Assembly (NCBI GenBank): GCA_937992055.1
Contig: CALKLQ010000053.1
Span: forward strand, 1 to 63,743
Source: an uncultured Clostridia bacterium
Lineage (GTDB): Bacteria > Bacillota > Clostridia > Christensenellales > UBA1242
Direction: 5' to 3'
DNA length: 63,743 bases
Part shown: piece by piece, positions 40,887 through 49,646 of the stretch
Position numbering within the stretch: position 1 is the stretch's first letter
Layout of the letters: each line of letters opens with the position of its first letter
Made by a program: the position numbers and the translations under genes
The notes under the pieces: generated by a model
The model's database searches: none
Told to the model about the DNA's origin: nothing
What the model saw: only the letters and a program-made list of their open reading frames with translations

Positions 40887-43800
40887 TTAACCTTTATACT
40901 TATCAGATTTCTTTTTAGAAACAATGAAATAAACAATTACACCTGCAAGTAAAAGTACTGAAATAACAACAAGTACTGTGCCAATAACTTCATTTTTGTC
41001 AACACCGGAGTTAGAATCTGCATTGACAGTAAATGTTCTTGTAACTGCCTCTGATTCGTTTCCTGCAGCATCTTTAACCGTTATGGTCAATTTGTATGTT
41101 CCAGATTTAGCTATTTTATATTCATAGTTTGTTTTACTATCACCATGGATGTTTTCAATTTCATCATTGTCTCTTGTAAGTTTAATCACAAGGTCCTCTT
41201 TAGAAATATCTGTATCAACCAAATCTGTAATGCTAATCAATGAAAGGTCTATTGACAATGTATCTCCAATATTTACATTTGAAGGTACAAGTTTTTTATC
41301 TTTCTCATTAACTTCAATCACTGGAGCTTCTGTGTCACCAACTTTAATTGTTTTTGTCACTGTGGTGGTATTGTTGTATATGTCTTTAACTGTAAATGTC
41401 AAAGTATAAACTTCGTTATAATTTAAAGTAACCACTCTGTTTGTTGTTGTGTCACCATAGTAAATTGTCTTGCTTCCGTAAGATTTGCTAGAAAGAACGA
41501 CTTTGGAATTTTCTGCATCTATTCCGCTCAAATCAAAAGCTGAAAATTGAGGTATTGAAAGTTCATATCCCAAAGCTACAACCGGTTCAACATAAATTTC
41601 ACCAAGTGTTGGAGCAGTTGTGTCTGTCACTTCAATCGTGAAAGTTTTTTCTGGATTTGTAATCTCTCCACCATTATCAACTGTTGCATAATATTGAATT
41701 TTATAAATACCTTTTTTAGCAGGTTTAAATTCAAATTTATTTAGTACGGTGTCTTCTGAAGTAGGTCCGCTTATTTGTCTAACAACATATGACTTGGTTG
41801 CTCCGTCTGGGGCGGTAATTTCTGCGGTTGGCATTTTAATTGTTTCACCCAACTCCATTTTTCCACCATTCAAGGTAGTTGGCAATGAAGCAAATCCAAT
41901 TTCAACTTGTTCAGAATAAGCGGAAACGTTAAAGTCATAAAAATATATTGTGTAATTATTTTTAAGGTCTTTTGAAACGTATGAAACAGTGTATTTTCCT
42001 GAATAAGAAGCCAAAACTTTGGCGCTTTTTAAAACAATTTCATCATTGTCTGTTCCGTATTTAATGTCATATTCTGGGTCATATGTTTCTAAAACTGTAC
42101 CATTTTCATTTTTAACATAAACACCAACTTTAACATAGTCTGCATAATCATCAAGATAACTAACTTGATTTAAAGTAATTTCATTTCCTTGTTTATAGAT
42201 GTTACCTGTTGACTCTTTCAATTCTTTGATAGTTGTTGGTAAAACATCATTAGTATCAATAATATCAATTGTTGCAAATATTTCATTTGAATTGCCGGCG
42301 TTATCAACTGCTTTAGATCTGAGTCTTAATTCGTTAGCTTCAACAATCTTTAATTCGTATTCTCCGTTTTCAGGAGTTAAAGCTTTCCAGTCAGACTCTT
42401 GAGGTTCAACATCTGTGACAAAAGCATATTCAACGGTAAGTTTAAGCCTTGTATCTACATTGTCAGTTGCAGAAGGTGAAAGGAAGGTTAAAACATCTCC
42501 TACCCTTGTTTGAGTTGGAAGAGCTTCACTTTCGCTCCATTTAATCTCTGGATTTTCGTCATCAATAAAGCCGGTTTCAAGTGTAATTTTATAAGTTGGT
42601 GACTCAGAAGTGTTTCCAGCCTTATCTTTTGCAATATAAATGATATTATAAACACCATTTGTCAAAGTTACACCTTCATTTAGTGTTGCTTCAACTTGTG
42701 TGTTTGCATCAATGGTAAATGCAGTTGAGTCATAATTGAAAACAAGTTCTTTATTAGGATTTTCACTAGATTCGAAAATTACATCTCCATTTGATTTAAC
42801 AATTTTTCTGGTAAGTGTTAAATCTGAAAGATTTTTTGACACATTGTCATCCGCCCAAATTGCAGGCAAAACAAGATTTTTTGTGTCATGCTTTTCAGGA
42901 AGAGCATGCAACATGTCATCATCTTCTTCTGGTTTTTCTGCATATGCATTTACAAATCTTACTTGTGGAGCTTTAGAATCTTTAACGCCTTTGATTTCAA
43001 ATCTTGAACTTTCTGCGCTATTTCCAAAAAAGTTCTTAACATTATAAATTATAACATAGTCACCATCTTTGTCTGGAGTAAATTTATTTCCATCAATTAC
43101 AGATGTTGTTACATCTTCTTCTTTAACAACCTCACCTGTTGTTGAATTATAGGAAATTCTCTTTGCTTGGATAGTATAGTGCACGCCAACAGCATCAGAT
43201 GTTGTTACATTTTTTCCTGTAATAGAAGGAAGAGTTGTTTCAACACCAGTTACAGCAGTTGTTGGAACAGAACTATTATAAGTGTATGATAATTTATAAT
43301 CATTGTTATAAGTTTTATTGGCCGTAAATTCGGTTACATGTGATGCCAAAATTCTGCTGTCTGCGGACTTATAAAGATAGGAAATTGTATAAACACCAAC
43401 TTCATTGGCGGTAAATTCATAATATCCCTGTGAATTTTTAACTAATTGTTCATTATTGAGTTTGTCACCACTTGGTGCCAAAACTTCGACAGCAATTTGA
43501 GCGTCTGAAATTTCTTCACCCTCTTCATCTTTCACGATAGGATTAGGCAAAACTATTTTTCCAGTGTATTTTTCAATGTTAATATAACTTGGTATAATTT
43601 GCTCGCTATTGTCATCAAATTCGAAAACATACTTACCCTCTTTTGCAACAACACGAAGTTCTTGAGAATAATCTCCCCAAGAGTAAATTACTTTATAATT
43701 ACCAACATGATTTGCAACAAAAGATTGAACATCTCCATCTTGATTCAATGTAACATCGGTTCCAAAAGGATTTTTGACTGCAACGGAAACTCCGCTGGTA

Positions 43801-44021
43801 GAATAAGTTAAAGAACCATTGTTGTTAGTTGTCACCTTGGCTTTTGGAATAATATAGCTTCCGCCAACATTCACCTCATCAACAAAATTTTCAATAGTAA
43901 GATATGAAAATGAAGTTGTGTCAGCATAAGCTACATTTGCAAATTGTGAAAGCATAGGCATTGACATGCTGGCACAAAGAACAAGTGCAATAGCCAAAAA
44001 TAATTTTTTAAATTTTTTCAT
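40887..44021 (-). CDS. Large Ig-like cell-surface protein
   Basis: 1044 residues. A signal peptide (MKKFKKLFLAIALVLCASMS...) with a likely cleavage after AYA (residue 33) leads to about ten Ig-like domains of 80-100 residues, each with motifs such as AGNTSESPTYKITL, DKDGDYVIIYNVK, ADGTYTISYLYKS-like stretches (EVGVYTISYLYKS) and VKDIYNNTTTVTKTIKV. The C-terminus has one membrane helix (about residues 1012-1034) and a basic end VSKKKSDKYKG. No LPxTG is present, so it is membrane-anchored rather than sortase-linked. Likely an adhesin or scaffold on the cell surface. It is followed by an isolated VirB4-like gene on the same strand. Confidence 0.9.
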   Translation of the reverse strand: MKKFKKLFLAIALVLCASMSMPMLSQFANVAYADTTSFSYLTIENFVDEVNVGGSYIIPKAKVTTNNNGSLTYSTSGVSVAVKNPFGTDVTLNQDGDVQSFVANHVGNYKVIYSWGDYSQELRVVAKEGKYVFEFDDNSEQIIPSYINIEKYTGKIVLPNPIVKDEEGEEISDAQIAVEVLAPSGDKLNNEQLVKNSQGYYEFTANEVGVYTISYLYKSADSRILASHVTEFTANKTYNNDYKLSYTYNSSVPTTAVTGVETTLPSITGKNVTTSDAVGVHYTIQAKRISYNSTTGEVVKEEDVTTSVIDGNKFTPDKDGDYVIIYNVKNFFGNSAESSRFEIKGVKDSKAPQVRFVNAYAEKPEEDDDMLHALPEKHDTKNLVLPAIWADDNVSKNLSDLTLTRKIVKSNGDVIFESSENPNKELVFNYDSTAFTIDANTQVEATLNEGVTLTNGVYNIIYIAKDKAGNTSESPTYKITLETGFIDDENPEIKWSESEALPTQTRVGDVLTFLSPSATDNVDTRLKLTVEYAFVTDVEPQESDWKALTPENGEYELKIVEANELRLRSKAVDNAGNSNEIFATIDIIDTNDVLPTTIKELKESTGNIYKQGNEITLNQVSYLDDYADYVKVGVYVKNENGTVLETYDPEYDIKYGTDNDEIVLKSAKVLASYSGKYTVSYVSKDLKNNYTIYFYDFNVSAYSEQVEIGFASLPTTLNGGKMELGETIKMPTAEITAPDGATKSYVVRQISGPTSEDTVLNKFEFKPAKKGIYKIQYYATVDNGGEITNPEKTFTIEVTDTTAPTLGEIYVEPVVALGYELSIPQFSAFDLSGIDAENSKVVLSSKSYGSKTIYYGDTTTNRVVTLNYNEVYTLTFTVKDIYNNTTTVTKTIKVGDTEAPVIEVNEKDKKLVPSNVNIGDTLSIDLSLISITDLVDTDISKEDLVIKLTRDNDEIENIHGDSKTNYEYKIAKSGTYKLTITVKDAAGNESEAVTRTFTVNADSNSGVDKNEVIGTVLVVISVLLLAGVIVYFIVSKKKSDKYKG

Positions 44022-44216
44022 TTCTTTCTAGCTCCTAAATTATGATAGAATTTTAAACAGGGTAAGTTTATCGTATAATAATTTTTTTGTCAACAAATCT
44101 TAATTCAAATTCGACTTTTATTTTATTTTTTTCTAAAGTGAAATAAAACCAATGGGAAATGCCCTTCCACAAAAGGTTTTCATCATTAATTTGCGAAAAG
44201 CAATAATATTTATGTT

Positions 44217-44247
44217 AAAAAAAAGTGACGATATGCCACTTTTTTTG
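44217..44247 (-). terminator. Terminator of the VirB4-like gene
   Basis: Stem of AAAAAAAGTG / CACTTTTTTT (about 44217-44246), whose arms give a T-run in both directions. Confidence 0.7.
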
Positions 44248-44261
44248 TCGTTTATTTAGAT

Positions 44262-46916
44262 TTATGAGAACAGTGTTTTGATATAATCATTTGCCACAAT
44301 TTGCACCATGGTTCTACTCATAGGTCCGGTAATTAAAAACGCCTGTCCCACTCCAGCAGTAACAATTGAGTTTTGTTCCTCCTCATTTATTTCGCCTGAC
44401 TTTCTATAAAGTTCAACAAGATCATTCATGTCATTAGGTGAAAGAGAGAAAATCATGGAATATTGACTTGCATTGATAACCGCTGTAGATTGTCTTTGAA
44501 TAGATTCTGTTCCAACAAAATCCTTTATATTTTGGGTAATAACTATTTGCATTCCAGAATATTTTCTAATTCTTTTTGCCATTTGAGCCATAAAGTCTAG
44601 TGCAATAGGATAATTCGGATTAATAAACACGTGGGCTTCATCAACCGCAACAATTATTTTTCTATTCATTCCAAATCTATCATTAAAATCTTTATTTTTA
44701 ATGATTTCATTATCTAAATACTTAAAAACCAACAACATCTGAGCGCTTGCAATCGTTTGGTTTCTATTTGCAAGAAGGGAACGAAAATTGAATGTTACAA
44801 AATTTTCCTTTGTTTCAATAGAGGTTGGGCCATTCCATAGATTGCTGTTTCTTCCGCCAGTAGAAAATTTTTGAATGTAGGTTTGAACGGTTATATAATT
44901 TTTTCTATGATACTCATTAGTTTCTTTTTCCACTTTTTCACAGATATATGCAAATAAATCATCAAAGATAGGATAATCTTTTGGAGTAAGTTTTGAAAGA
45001 TCGGTTTTGCTTGTAATTCCCTTTCTTTTATAAACCTCAACAACGGCAGAGTTTAGAACTTCAAAGGCGTCAGAGGAAATTCCCTCCAAAATCACCTTGA
45101 AAAATTGTTCCAAAAATTGCAAGTGAATTGAAAATGTGTCGCTTTCTTCGGTTTTTAGCAAGCTATCTTTTTCATCCTCACTCTCTTTTATATCATCTTT
45201 TAAGTTTGTCATTATATGAAAAGGGTTTATAATTCCCATCGCAGAAGACCCAACATCTATAACCTTCCCTTTTAATCTAAATGAAAGGTTTGTATATTCA
45301 TCTTCTGGGTCAAGAATAAATATTTTCGTGTTATCAGCAGCAAAATTACTAAGCAAGGTTTTAGTCGCATAACTTTTTCCGGAACCGGATTTTCCAATGA
45401 TCATCATGTTACTATTAACCCTTTCCCTATCTCTTTTGAAAAAGTCAACAAAAACCGGAAACTCGTTATAACCAACATAAAAACCATTAGGGTCTTGAAG
45501 TGCACTAGAAACAAATGGGAAAAGTGCGGCCAGTGTAGAAGTTGGAATGCCTCTTTTTGTATCCTTAATGCTATCTCGCATTGAAATATTAGAACTAACA
45601 AATGCATCAACTTGCCTTCCAAACATTTCGGTGTACTTAAATCCCTCTTGCTTTAAAATTGCTCTAACCTCTTTTCTTGCTGGGTCCTCGCAAGTGATAA
45701 AAGTGTTCACATCATATAACTGTTGATTATTATTTTTTAAGCTTAGCAACAAATCTCTCAAAGTTTGAAGATGGGTTTCGTTTTCTATTCTTCTACTCGA
45801 TTTACCGCTGTAAAAGACCTTGGTTTCCATTTCCATAATGGCTCTATCCAAATTCTTTTCTGCATCCATTTTTGGAATTGGCTTAATTTTAGTAACCACC
45901 CTTGTGCGGTCAAGAAGATAATAAGGTGCGCCCCAAGCATTGGCAACTTGAAGTGGATAATCACTAATGACAAACTGTCTATAAGGCTTGTTATCAATTA
46001 ATACCCTACTTGCCTTAAATTTTATTTGCTTTGGAGTTGCCCATTCAACATGTTTTGACATAGGTATTCCATCAAGTTCCCTCTCATCAAATTCCTTTCC
46101 ATAATTTGCCCTTAAAAAAACCGCCAAATCACGACCATACAATCTTTGAGTGTAAAGAGGTGTAACCGCATTGACAAGGGTATTCATCATGCCATTCACT
46201 GTATTTTCAAGTGATTCTTTATCCTTATCAAATACCATAACATAAAAATGGTCTTTATAAATTTTATCTTGCCTATTATAATCTTCCATAACAGACACAC
46301 GTTCCTCAAAAACTCCAGCTCTAGTTTCAACTTCCGCTGGGCTTATTTCCCCCTCGTATTGAAGTTCAAGAAGATTATCATATTTTTTGTCTTCATTATA
46401 AATATAATTATCCAAAATCATAGCTTTGTTAAGTTTTATGATGGATGCCATTTGGTCATTTGCCAGCCTTCTTAGGGCATTTGCAAAAGTTTCAATTAAC
46501 ATATTTTGCTTATATTCGTTCAACAAACCAAATTCTAATGGAGTTATCTCAAACACTTGGGCATAGTAATTTTCAAAATCTATAAACCTATCTTGAACTA
46601 TTCCAACAAAGGGAATAATCTCGTTAATAGGTGAAAAACCTTTAACAACATCTTTACTAAATTTTTTTCTTTGCGCAAAAAAACGAAATATAAAACCCAA
46701 AGTTTCGTATAATCTTAAATTGTCTGCAACCTTAAAATATAAGGAAACAATAATTGTAATCCATGCAATTCCAAACCAAATATTGTAAGCAATACCTTGT
46801 GATATAAAAAGAGCAATTGCAACAGAAATTCCAATAACCCCTAGAATAATATCACCTATGGTTATTCCACGAATAAACTCAATTTTGACTTTTGTTCGTC
46901 TAGGTATAACTCTCAT
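44262..46916 (-). CDS. PrgI-VirB4 fusion ATPase
   Basis: 884 residues. The first 90 look like PrgI: MRVIPRRTKVKIEFIRGITI, then two membrane helices (IILGVIGISVAIALFISQGI; AWITIIVSLYF) and a basic loop. The rest is VirB4/TraE-like: LEFGLLNEYKQNMLIETFAN, GIPMSKHVEWATPKQIK, Walker A MIIGKSGSGKSYATK at about residue 505, and Walker B IIVAVDEAHVF at about residue 755. VirB4 powers type IV secretion or conjugation. No other T4SS gene (relaxase, VirD4, VirB6 or CHAP protein) is in the window, so it is isolated. It may be a domesticated secretion motor. Confidence 0.85.
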   Translation of the reverse strand: MRVIPRRTKVKIEFIRGITIGDIILGVIGISVAIALFISQGIAYNIWFGIAWITIIVSLYFKVADNLRLYETLGFIFRFFAQRKKFSKDVVKGFSPINEIIPFVGIVQDRFIDFENYYAQVFEITPLEFGLLNEYKQNMLIETFANALRRLANDQMASIIKLNKAMILDNYIYNEDKKYDNLLELQYEGEISPAEVETRAGVFEERVSVMEDYNRQDKIYKDHFYVMVFDKDKESLENTVNGMMNTLVNAVTPLYTQRLYGRDLAVFLRANYGKEFDERELDGIPMSKHVEWATPKQIKFKASRVLIDNKPYRQFVISDYPLQVANAWGAPYYLLDRTRVVTKIKPIPKMDAEKNLDRAIMEMETKVFYSGKSSRRIENETHLQTLRDLLLSLKNNNQQLYDVNTFITCEDPARKEVRAILKQEGFKYTEMFGRQVDAFVSSNISMRDSIKDTKRGIPTSTLAALFPFVSSALQDPNGFYVGYNEFPVFVDFFKRDRERVNSNMMIIGKSGSGKSYATKTLLSNFAADNTKIFILDPEDEYTNLSFRLKGKVIDVGSSAMGIINPFHIMTNLKDDIKESEDEKDSLLKTEESDTFSIHLQFLEQFFKVILEGISSDAFEVLNSAVVEVYKRKGITSKTDLSKLTPKDYPIFDDLFAYICEKVEKETNEYHRKNYITVQTYIQKFSTGGRNSNLWNGPTSIETKENFVTFNFRSLLANRNQTIASAQMLLVFKYLDNEIIKNKDFNDRFGMNRKIIVAVDEAHVFINPNYPIALDFMAQMAKRIRKYSGMQIVITQNIKDFVGTESIQRQSTAVINASQYSMIFSLSPNDMNDLVELYRKSGEINEEEQNSIVTAGVGQAFLITGPMSRTMVQIVANDYIKTLFS

Positions 46917-46938
46917 ATGTACTCCTATAATTAAAATT

Positions 46939-46966
46939 ATTATATCCTATAAATTAAAAAAAACAA
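46939..46966 (-). promoter_or_regulatory. Possible promoter of the VirB4-like gene
   Basis: Perfect TATAAT (46939-46944) with a weak TTGTTT -35 (46961-46966), 16 bases apart, 20 bases upstream of the ATG and AGGAG site. Confidence 0.4.
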
Positions 46967-47291
46967 AATATATAGCTTAAAAATAACAAAATTTTATTAT
47001 TTACATATCTCAATTATTAATTAAAAAATAATGAAATTTTAATTATAATAAAATTATATGTTTCTTTAAATAAAAAATCTGAAAAAATAATTATTAAATT
47101 ATGTTAACAACTATAAAAAATCATATAATACAACATATTTGTAATTTAAATCGGGTATTGAATAAAAGATTATTCTGTGATAAAATAAGGATAATTAAGT
47201 CTGTTAACTGCAGATAAAAATTAACGGACCTAAGAGTTACATATTTTAAGCACCATGTTAACATTAACAAATAAATTTAAAAGGGAATTTT
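46945..47291. other. AT-rich divergent intergenic region
   Basis: About 350 bp. Contains the strong promoter of the rightward gene (47158-47186) and a leader hairpin GTCTGTTAA / TTAACGGAC (47199-47207, 47221-47229). No ORF. Confidence 0.4.
47158..47186 (+). promoter_or_regulatory. Sigma-A promoter of the gene at 47292
   Basis: TTGAAT (47158-47163), 17-bp spacer, TAAAAT (47181-47186). The leader of about 100 nt contains the hairpin 47199-47229. Confidence 0.6.
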
Positions 47292-47816
47292 ATGGAAAAA
47301 TATTTATTCTTAAAAAAATCAATTTCAAATATATATGAAAACAATTTGTATAAAATTATAGCCAAAAACAAAGACTCTTATTTAATCGCCGGGAAAGCCC
47401 CTAAAGGTAGCCGTAAATTTTTTTCACTTTACAATCTTCCTTTTGACAAAATGGATGATAATTGGATTGACTTAGATGAATTTTTAAAAAGTTGCAAACT
47501 TATAGGAAAAAAATTTTACAGAACACAAGAAATTAGCCTAAAAACAGAGGCACCACATGCATTTATGCAAACAGAAATGTTTGAACCAAAAGTTATAATG
47601 CTAGCCATTTGTAAAGATGGATTTATTTACTATGATCAAATCAGTAAAAATACTTATATATTAAATTCTGCTTATATAGAAGATATGAATTTCAAATTTT
47701 TAGATACAAAGGTTGAGTTACCATTTGAATTGTCAAAACAATCTATAAAAAACGAGGTGGTTAATTCTATTAATAAAAAAATTCAAAATACACTTTTTGA
47801 ATCGATAGAATTTTAG
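47292..47816 (+). CDS. Hypothetical protein
   Basis: 174 residues, AAGGGAAT before the ATG. Begins MEKYLFLKKSISNIYENNLY; a middle NWIDLDEFLKSCKLIGKKFY; later VIMLAICKDGFIYYDQISKN. I do not recognise it. No signal peptide or membrane helix. It ends at a terminator hairpin next to repeat copy 3. Confidence 0.65.
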   Translation: MEKYLFLKKSISNIYENNLYKIIAKNKDSYLIAGKAPKGSRKFFSLYNLPFDKMDDNWIDLDEFLKSCKLIGKKFYRTQEISLKTEAPHAFMQTEMFEPKVIMLAICKDGFIYYDQISKNTYILNSAYIEDMNFKFLDTKVELPFELSKQSIKNEVVNSINKKIQNTLFESIEF

Positions 47817-47831
47817 TATAAAACTTTAATA

Positions 47832-47862
47832 ACCCTTTGAAATTATAAAGGTTTCAAAGGGT
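47832..47862 (+). terminator. Terminator-like hairpin without a T-run
   Basis: Perfect 11-bp stem ACCCTTTGAAA / TTTCAAAGGGT (47832-47842, 47852-47862), immediately followed by the repeat element instead of a T-run. Confidence 0.6.
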
Positions 47863-48022
47863 AGATAAAAAACTCAGACTGAAGAGAAAGGCTCGAGGCA
47901 AGGCTCGGAAAATGCTACAAAGAAGTTTAGTTGACTTAAATGACTGTTTTGAGCATTTTACACCAAGCACTGCATATAAATTTGCCTGCAAATTTATGGT
48001 CGCGAGGTTTGTCTTCAGTCTG
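47857..48022 (+). repeat. Diverged copy of the dispersed element, copy 3
   Basis: CAGACTGAAGAG at 47875 and TTTGTCTTCAGTCTG ending at 48022 match the ends of copies 1 and 2, and the inside (AAGGCTCG, TAAATGACTGT, GAGCATTTTAC) is recognisably related but diverged. The outer TAGATAAAAAACTCAG resembles TAGACAAATAAATCAG of copy 2. It abuts the hairpin at 47832-47862. Confidence 0.6.
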
Positions 48023-48162
48023 AAATGTTATCATGTTTATTCCTATTACCTTCAACCTATCTAGCAAGGCTACAATAGTTGTAATCATCTTGCGTCAAAC
48101 TCAATCAGAGAATAAAAGCAAAATCAATAGGACTTTTAGCCTTTTTATAACGCAGTTAATAG

Positions 48163-48645
48163 CTATAAATTAAAATCATTTTGGATGCTATTAAAATTCA
48201 TATTTAATGTTCCTGCTAAATCTTGTGTTTCAACAAACAATCTTGTGTTATTTCCTCCATCAAACAAAACTTTAAATCCCAAATTTTTAAATAATCTTAA
48301 CCTATTTAAATCTTTATTTTTTAAATCGGTAGTAATATTTTTGTATTGATTGCTATGTTTGAGTATAAATTTAATTAGACTTTGCTCAATTTTTTTGTTT
48401 AAATAATTGGCATCTACCTCAAGTTGAGCAATATGTAAATTGCCTCTTAAAGTAAAATTTTCAAAAAGTGCAGCGTAACCAATTATATAAGAACCATCTA
48501 AAATACAGACCAAATAGCTGGCTTGATTACAAAGACCAACACTCTGAAATGTTTTACCATTTATCATTGAATTTTTCCAGGATATTTCTTCACATCTTTC
48601 AATAACTTCCATATCTTTTGAAGTTATAACTTTTATATTATACAT
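48163..48645 (-). CDS. GNAT-like acetyltransferase
   Basis: 160 residues from ATG at 48645 (after GAGGT). Shows the N-terminal strand MYNIKVITSKDMEVIERCEE, the middle SYLVCILDGSYIIGYAALFE, HIAQLEVDANYLNKKIEQSL and the C-terminal NRLRLFKNLGFKVLF, the general GNAT layout. The pyrophosphate-binding loop is not clear (RGNLHIAQLEVDANYLNKK), so activity is uncertain. Substrate unknown. Confidence 0.6.
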   Translation of the reverse strand: MYNIKVITSKDMEVIERCEEISWKNSMINGKTFQSVGLCNQASYLVCILDGSYIIGYAALFENFTLRGNLHIAQLEVDANYLNKKIEQSLIKFILKHSNQYKNITTDLKNKDLNRLRLFKNLGFKVLFDGGNNTRLFVETQDLAGTLNMNFNSIQNDFNL

Positions 48646-48748
48646 ATGTTTACCTCTTAAAAGAGAGTAACACAACAATTATTTTTGTCAAGTGGTAAAT
48701 AAGAAAGAATATTGTCGAAAAAAAATAAAATATGCTGTTAAAGCATAT

Positions 48749-49114
48749 TTAAAAACCTAAAGAAATCAAGATAGCCCTTCCAACCTCTTTCATCTTAAAC
48801 GAATCAAGTTTTGTAATCTGTTCTTTCAGCCTACGTTTATCTATCGTTCTAAGTTGTTCCAAAAGAATTACAGAATCTTTAGGAAGCTTATATGTGCTAG
48901 CATCAAGTTCTATATGTGTTGGAAGCTTTGCCTTATTAATTTGACTGGTTATTGCTGCAACAATCACTGTTGGAGAATACTTATTTCCTATATCATTTTG
49001 AATAATTAGAACTGGTCTAACTCCGCCCTGTTCGCTACCCACAACAGGACTCAAGTCCGCAAAATATATGTCACCTCGTTTGATTTCCTCCAACTTTTGC
49101 CAGTTCCTTTTCAT
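48749..49114 (-). CDS. mazF: MazF/EndoA-type toxin endoribonuclease
   Basis: 121 residues: IKRGDIYFADLSPVVGSEQG, GVRPVLIIQNDIGNKYSPTV, IVAAITSQINKAKLPTHIEL, KDSVILLEQLRTIDKRRLKE, nearly the same as Bacillus EndoA. Cuts mRNA at specific sites. The ATG at 49114 lies inside the upstream gene and has no ribosome-binding site, but GGAGG lies further in (before EIKRGD), so an internal start cannot be excluded. Upstream partner differs from the usual EndoAI. Confidence 0.9.
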   Translation of the reverse strand: MKRNWQKLEEIKRGDIYFADLSPVVGSEQGGVRPVLIIQNDIGNKYSPTVIVAAITSQINKAKLPTHIELDASTYKLPKDSVILLEQLRTIDKRRLKEQITKLDSFKMKEVGRAILISLGF

Positions 49115-49337
49115 ATAGATTTAAATCAGACAAATCAGCTTGCTCTGCTAAGTTAATCTCCTCCTTTTCAAGACCACTTAAGAGTAAATAGTTTTGAAAA
49201 TCTGATTTCATTAGCATTGTATGCAACTGCTCACTATTTTCGTTAAGGACCTTGTCTAAGATATCTCCATAGATCCTTTCTTCTTCCCTTATTTTTTCAT
49301 TCAATTCATCTTTGAGTTTGTCAAAAATTAAATTCAT
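49071..49337 (-). CDS. Possible antitoxin partner of MazF
   Basis: 88 residues, entirely helical and acidic: MNLIFDKLKDELNEKIREEE, RIYGDILDKVLNENSEQLHT, LLSGLEKEEINLAEQADLSD. It has no clear CopG/RHH or AbrB motif. It overlaps mazF by 44 bases. Position and charge suggest an antitoxin, but the family is not recognised. Confidence 0.5.
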   Translation of the reverse strand: MNLIFDKLKDELNEKIREEERIYGDILDKVLNENSEQLHTMLMKSDFQNYLLLSGLEKEEINLAEQADLSDLNLYEKELAKVGGNQTR

Positions 49338-49613
49338 TATAATTATCTCCCATAAAAATTACTTTTAAACTTTAAATTATTTTGTGTAGTTGTCAAATTA
49401 TTATTCAAATCATTTAACGAGATAAAAGAAAACATAAAAACCAATTCAATTTCAACTTCGTTTGTTCTATCATCAAAGTTAAACGTTTATTTTTATATCT
49501 AGTTTATTGTGAACTTTTTAAAATTCTATGCTTGAAACATAAAGTGTTAAACAGGTGATTATTTATCGATATTTGAAATTATACAAGCCTTGATTACCAC
49601 AATATTTGTTACA
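49338..49613. other. Intergenic region
   Basis: AT-rich, 276 bp, between the mazF operon and mscS. Nothing recognised beyond the downstream terminator of mscS. Confidence 0.3.
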
Positions 49614-49640
49614 TAAAAAACGGGATACATTGTACCCCGC
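49614..49640 (-). terminator. Terminator of mscS
   Basis: CGGGATACATTGTACCCCG (49621-49639), a stem of CGGG/CCCG and TACA/TGTA. On the minus strand it is followed by TTTTTT. Confidence 0.8.
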
Positions 49641-49646
49641 ATAAAT

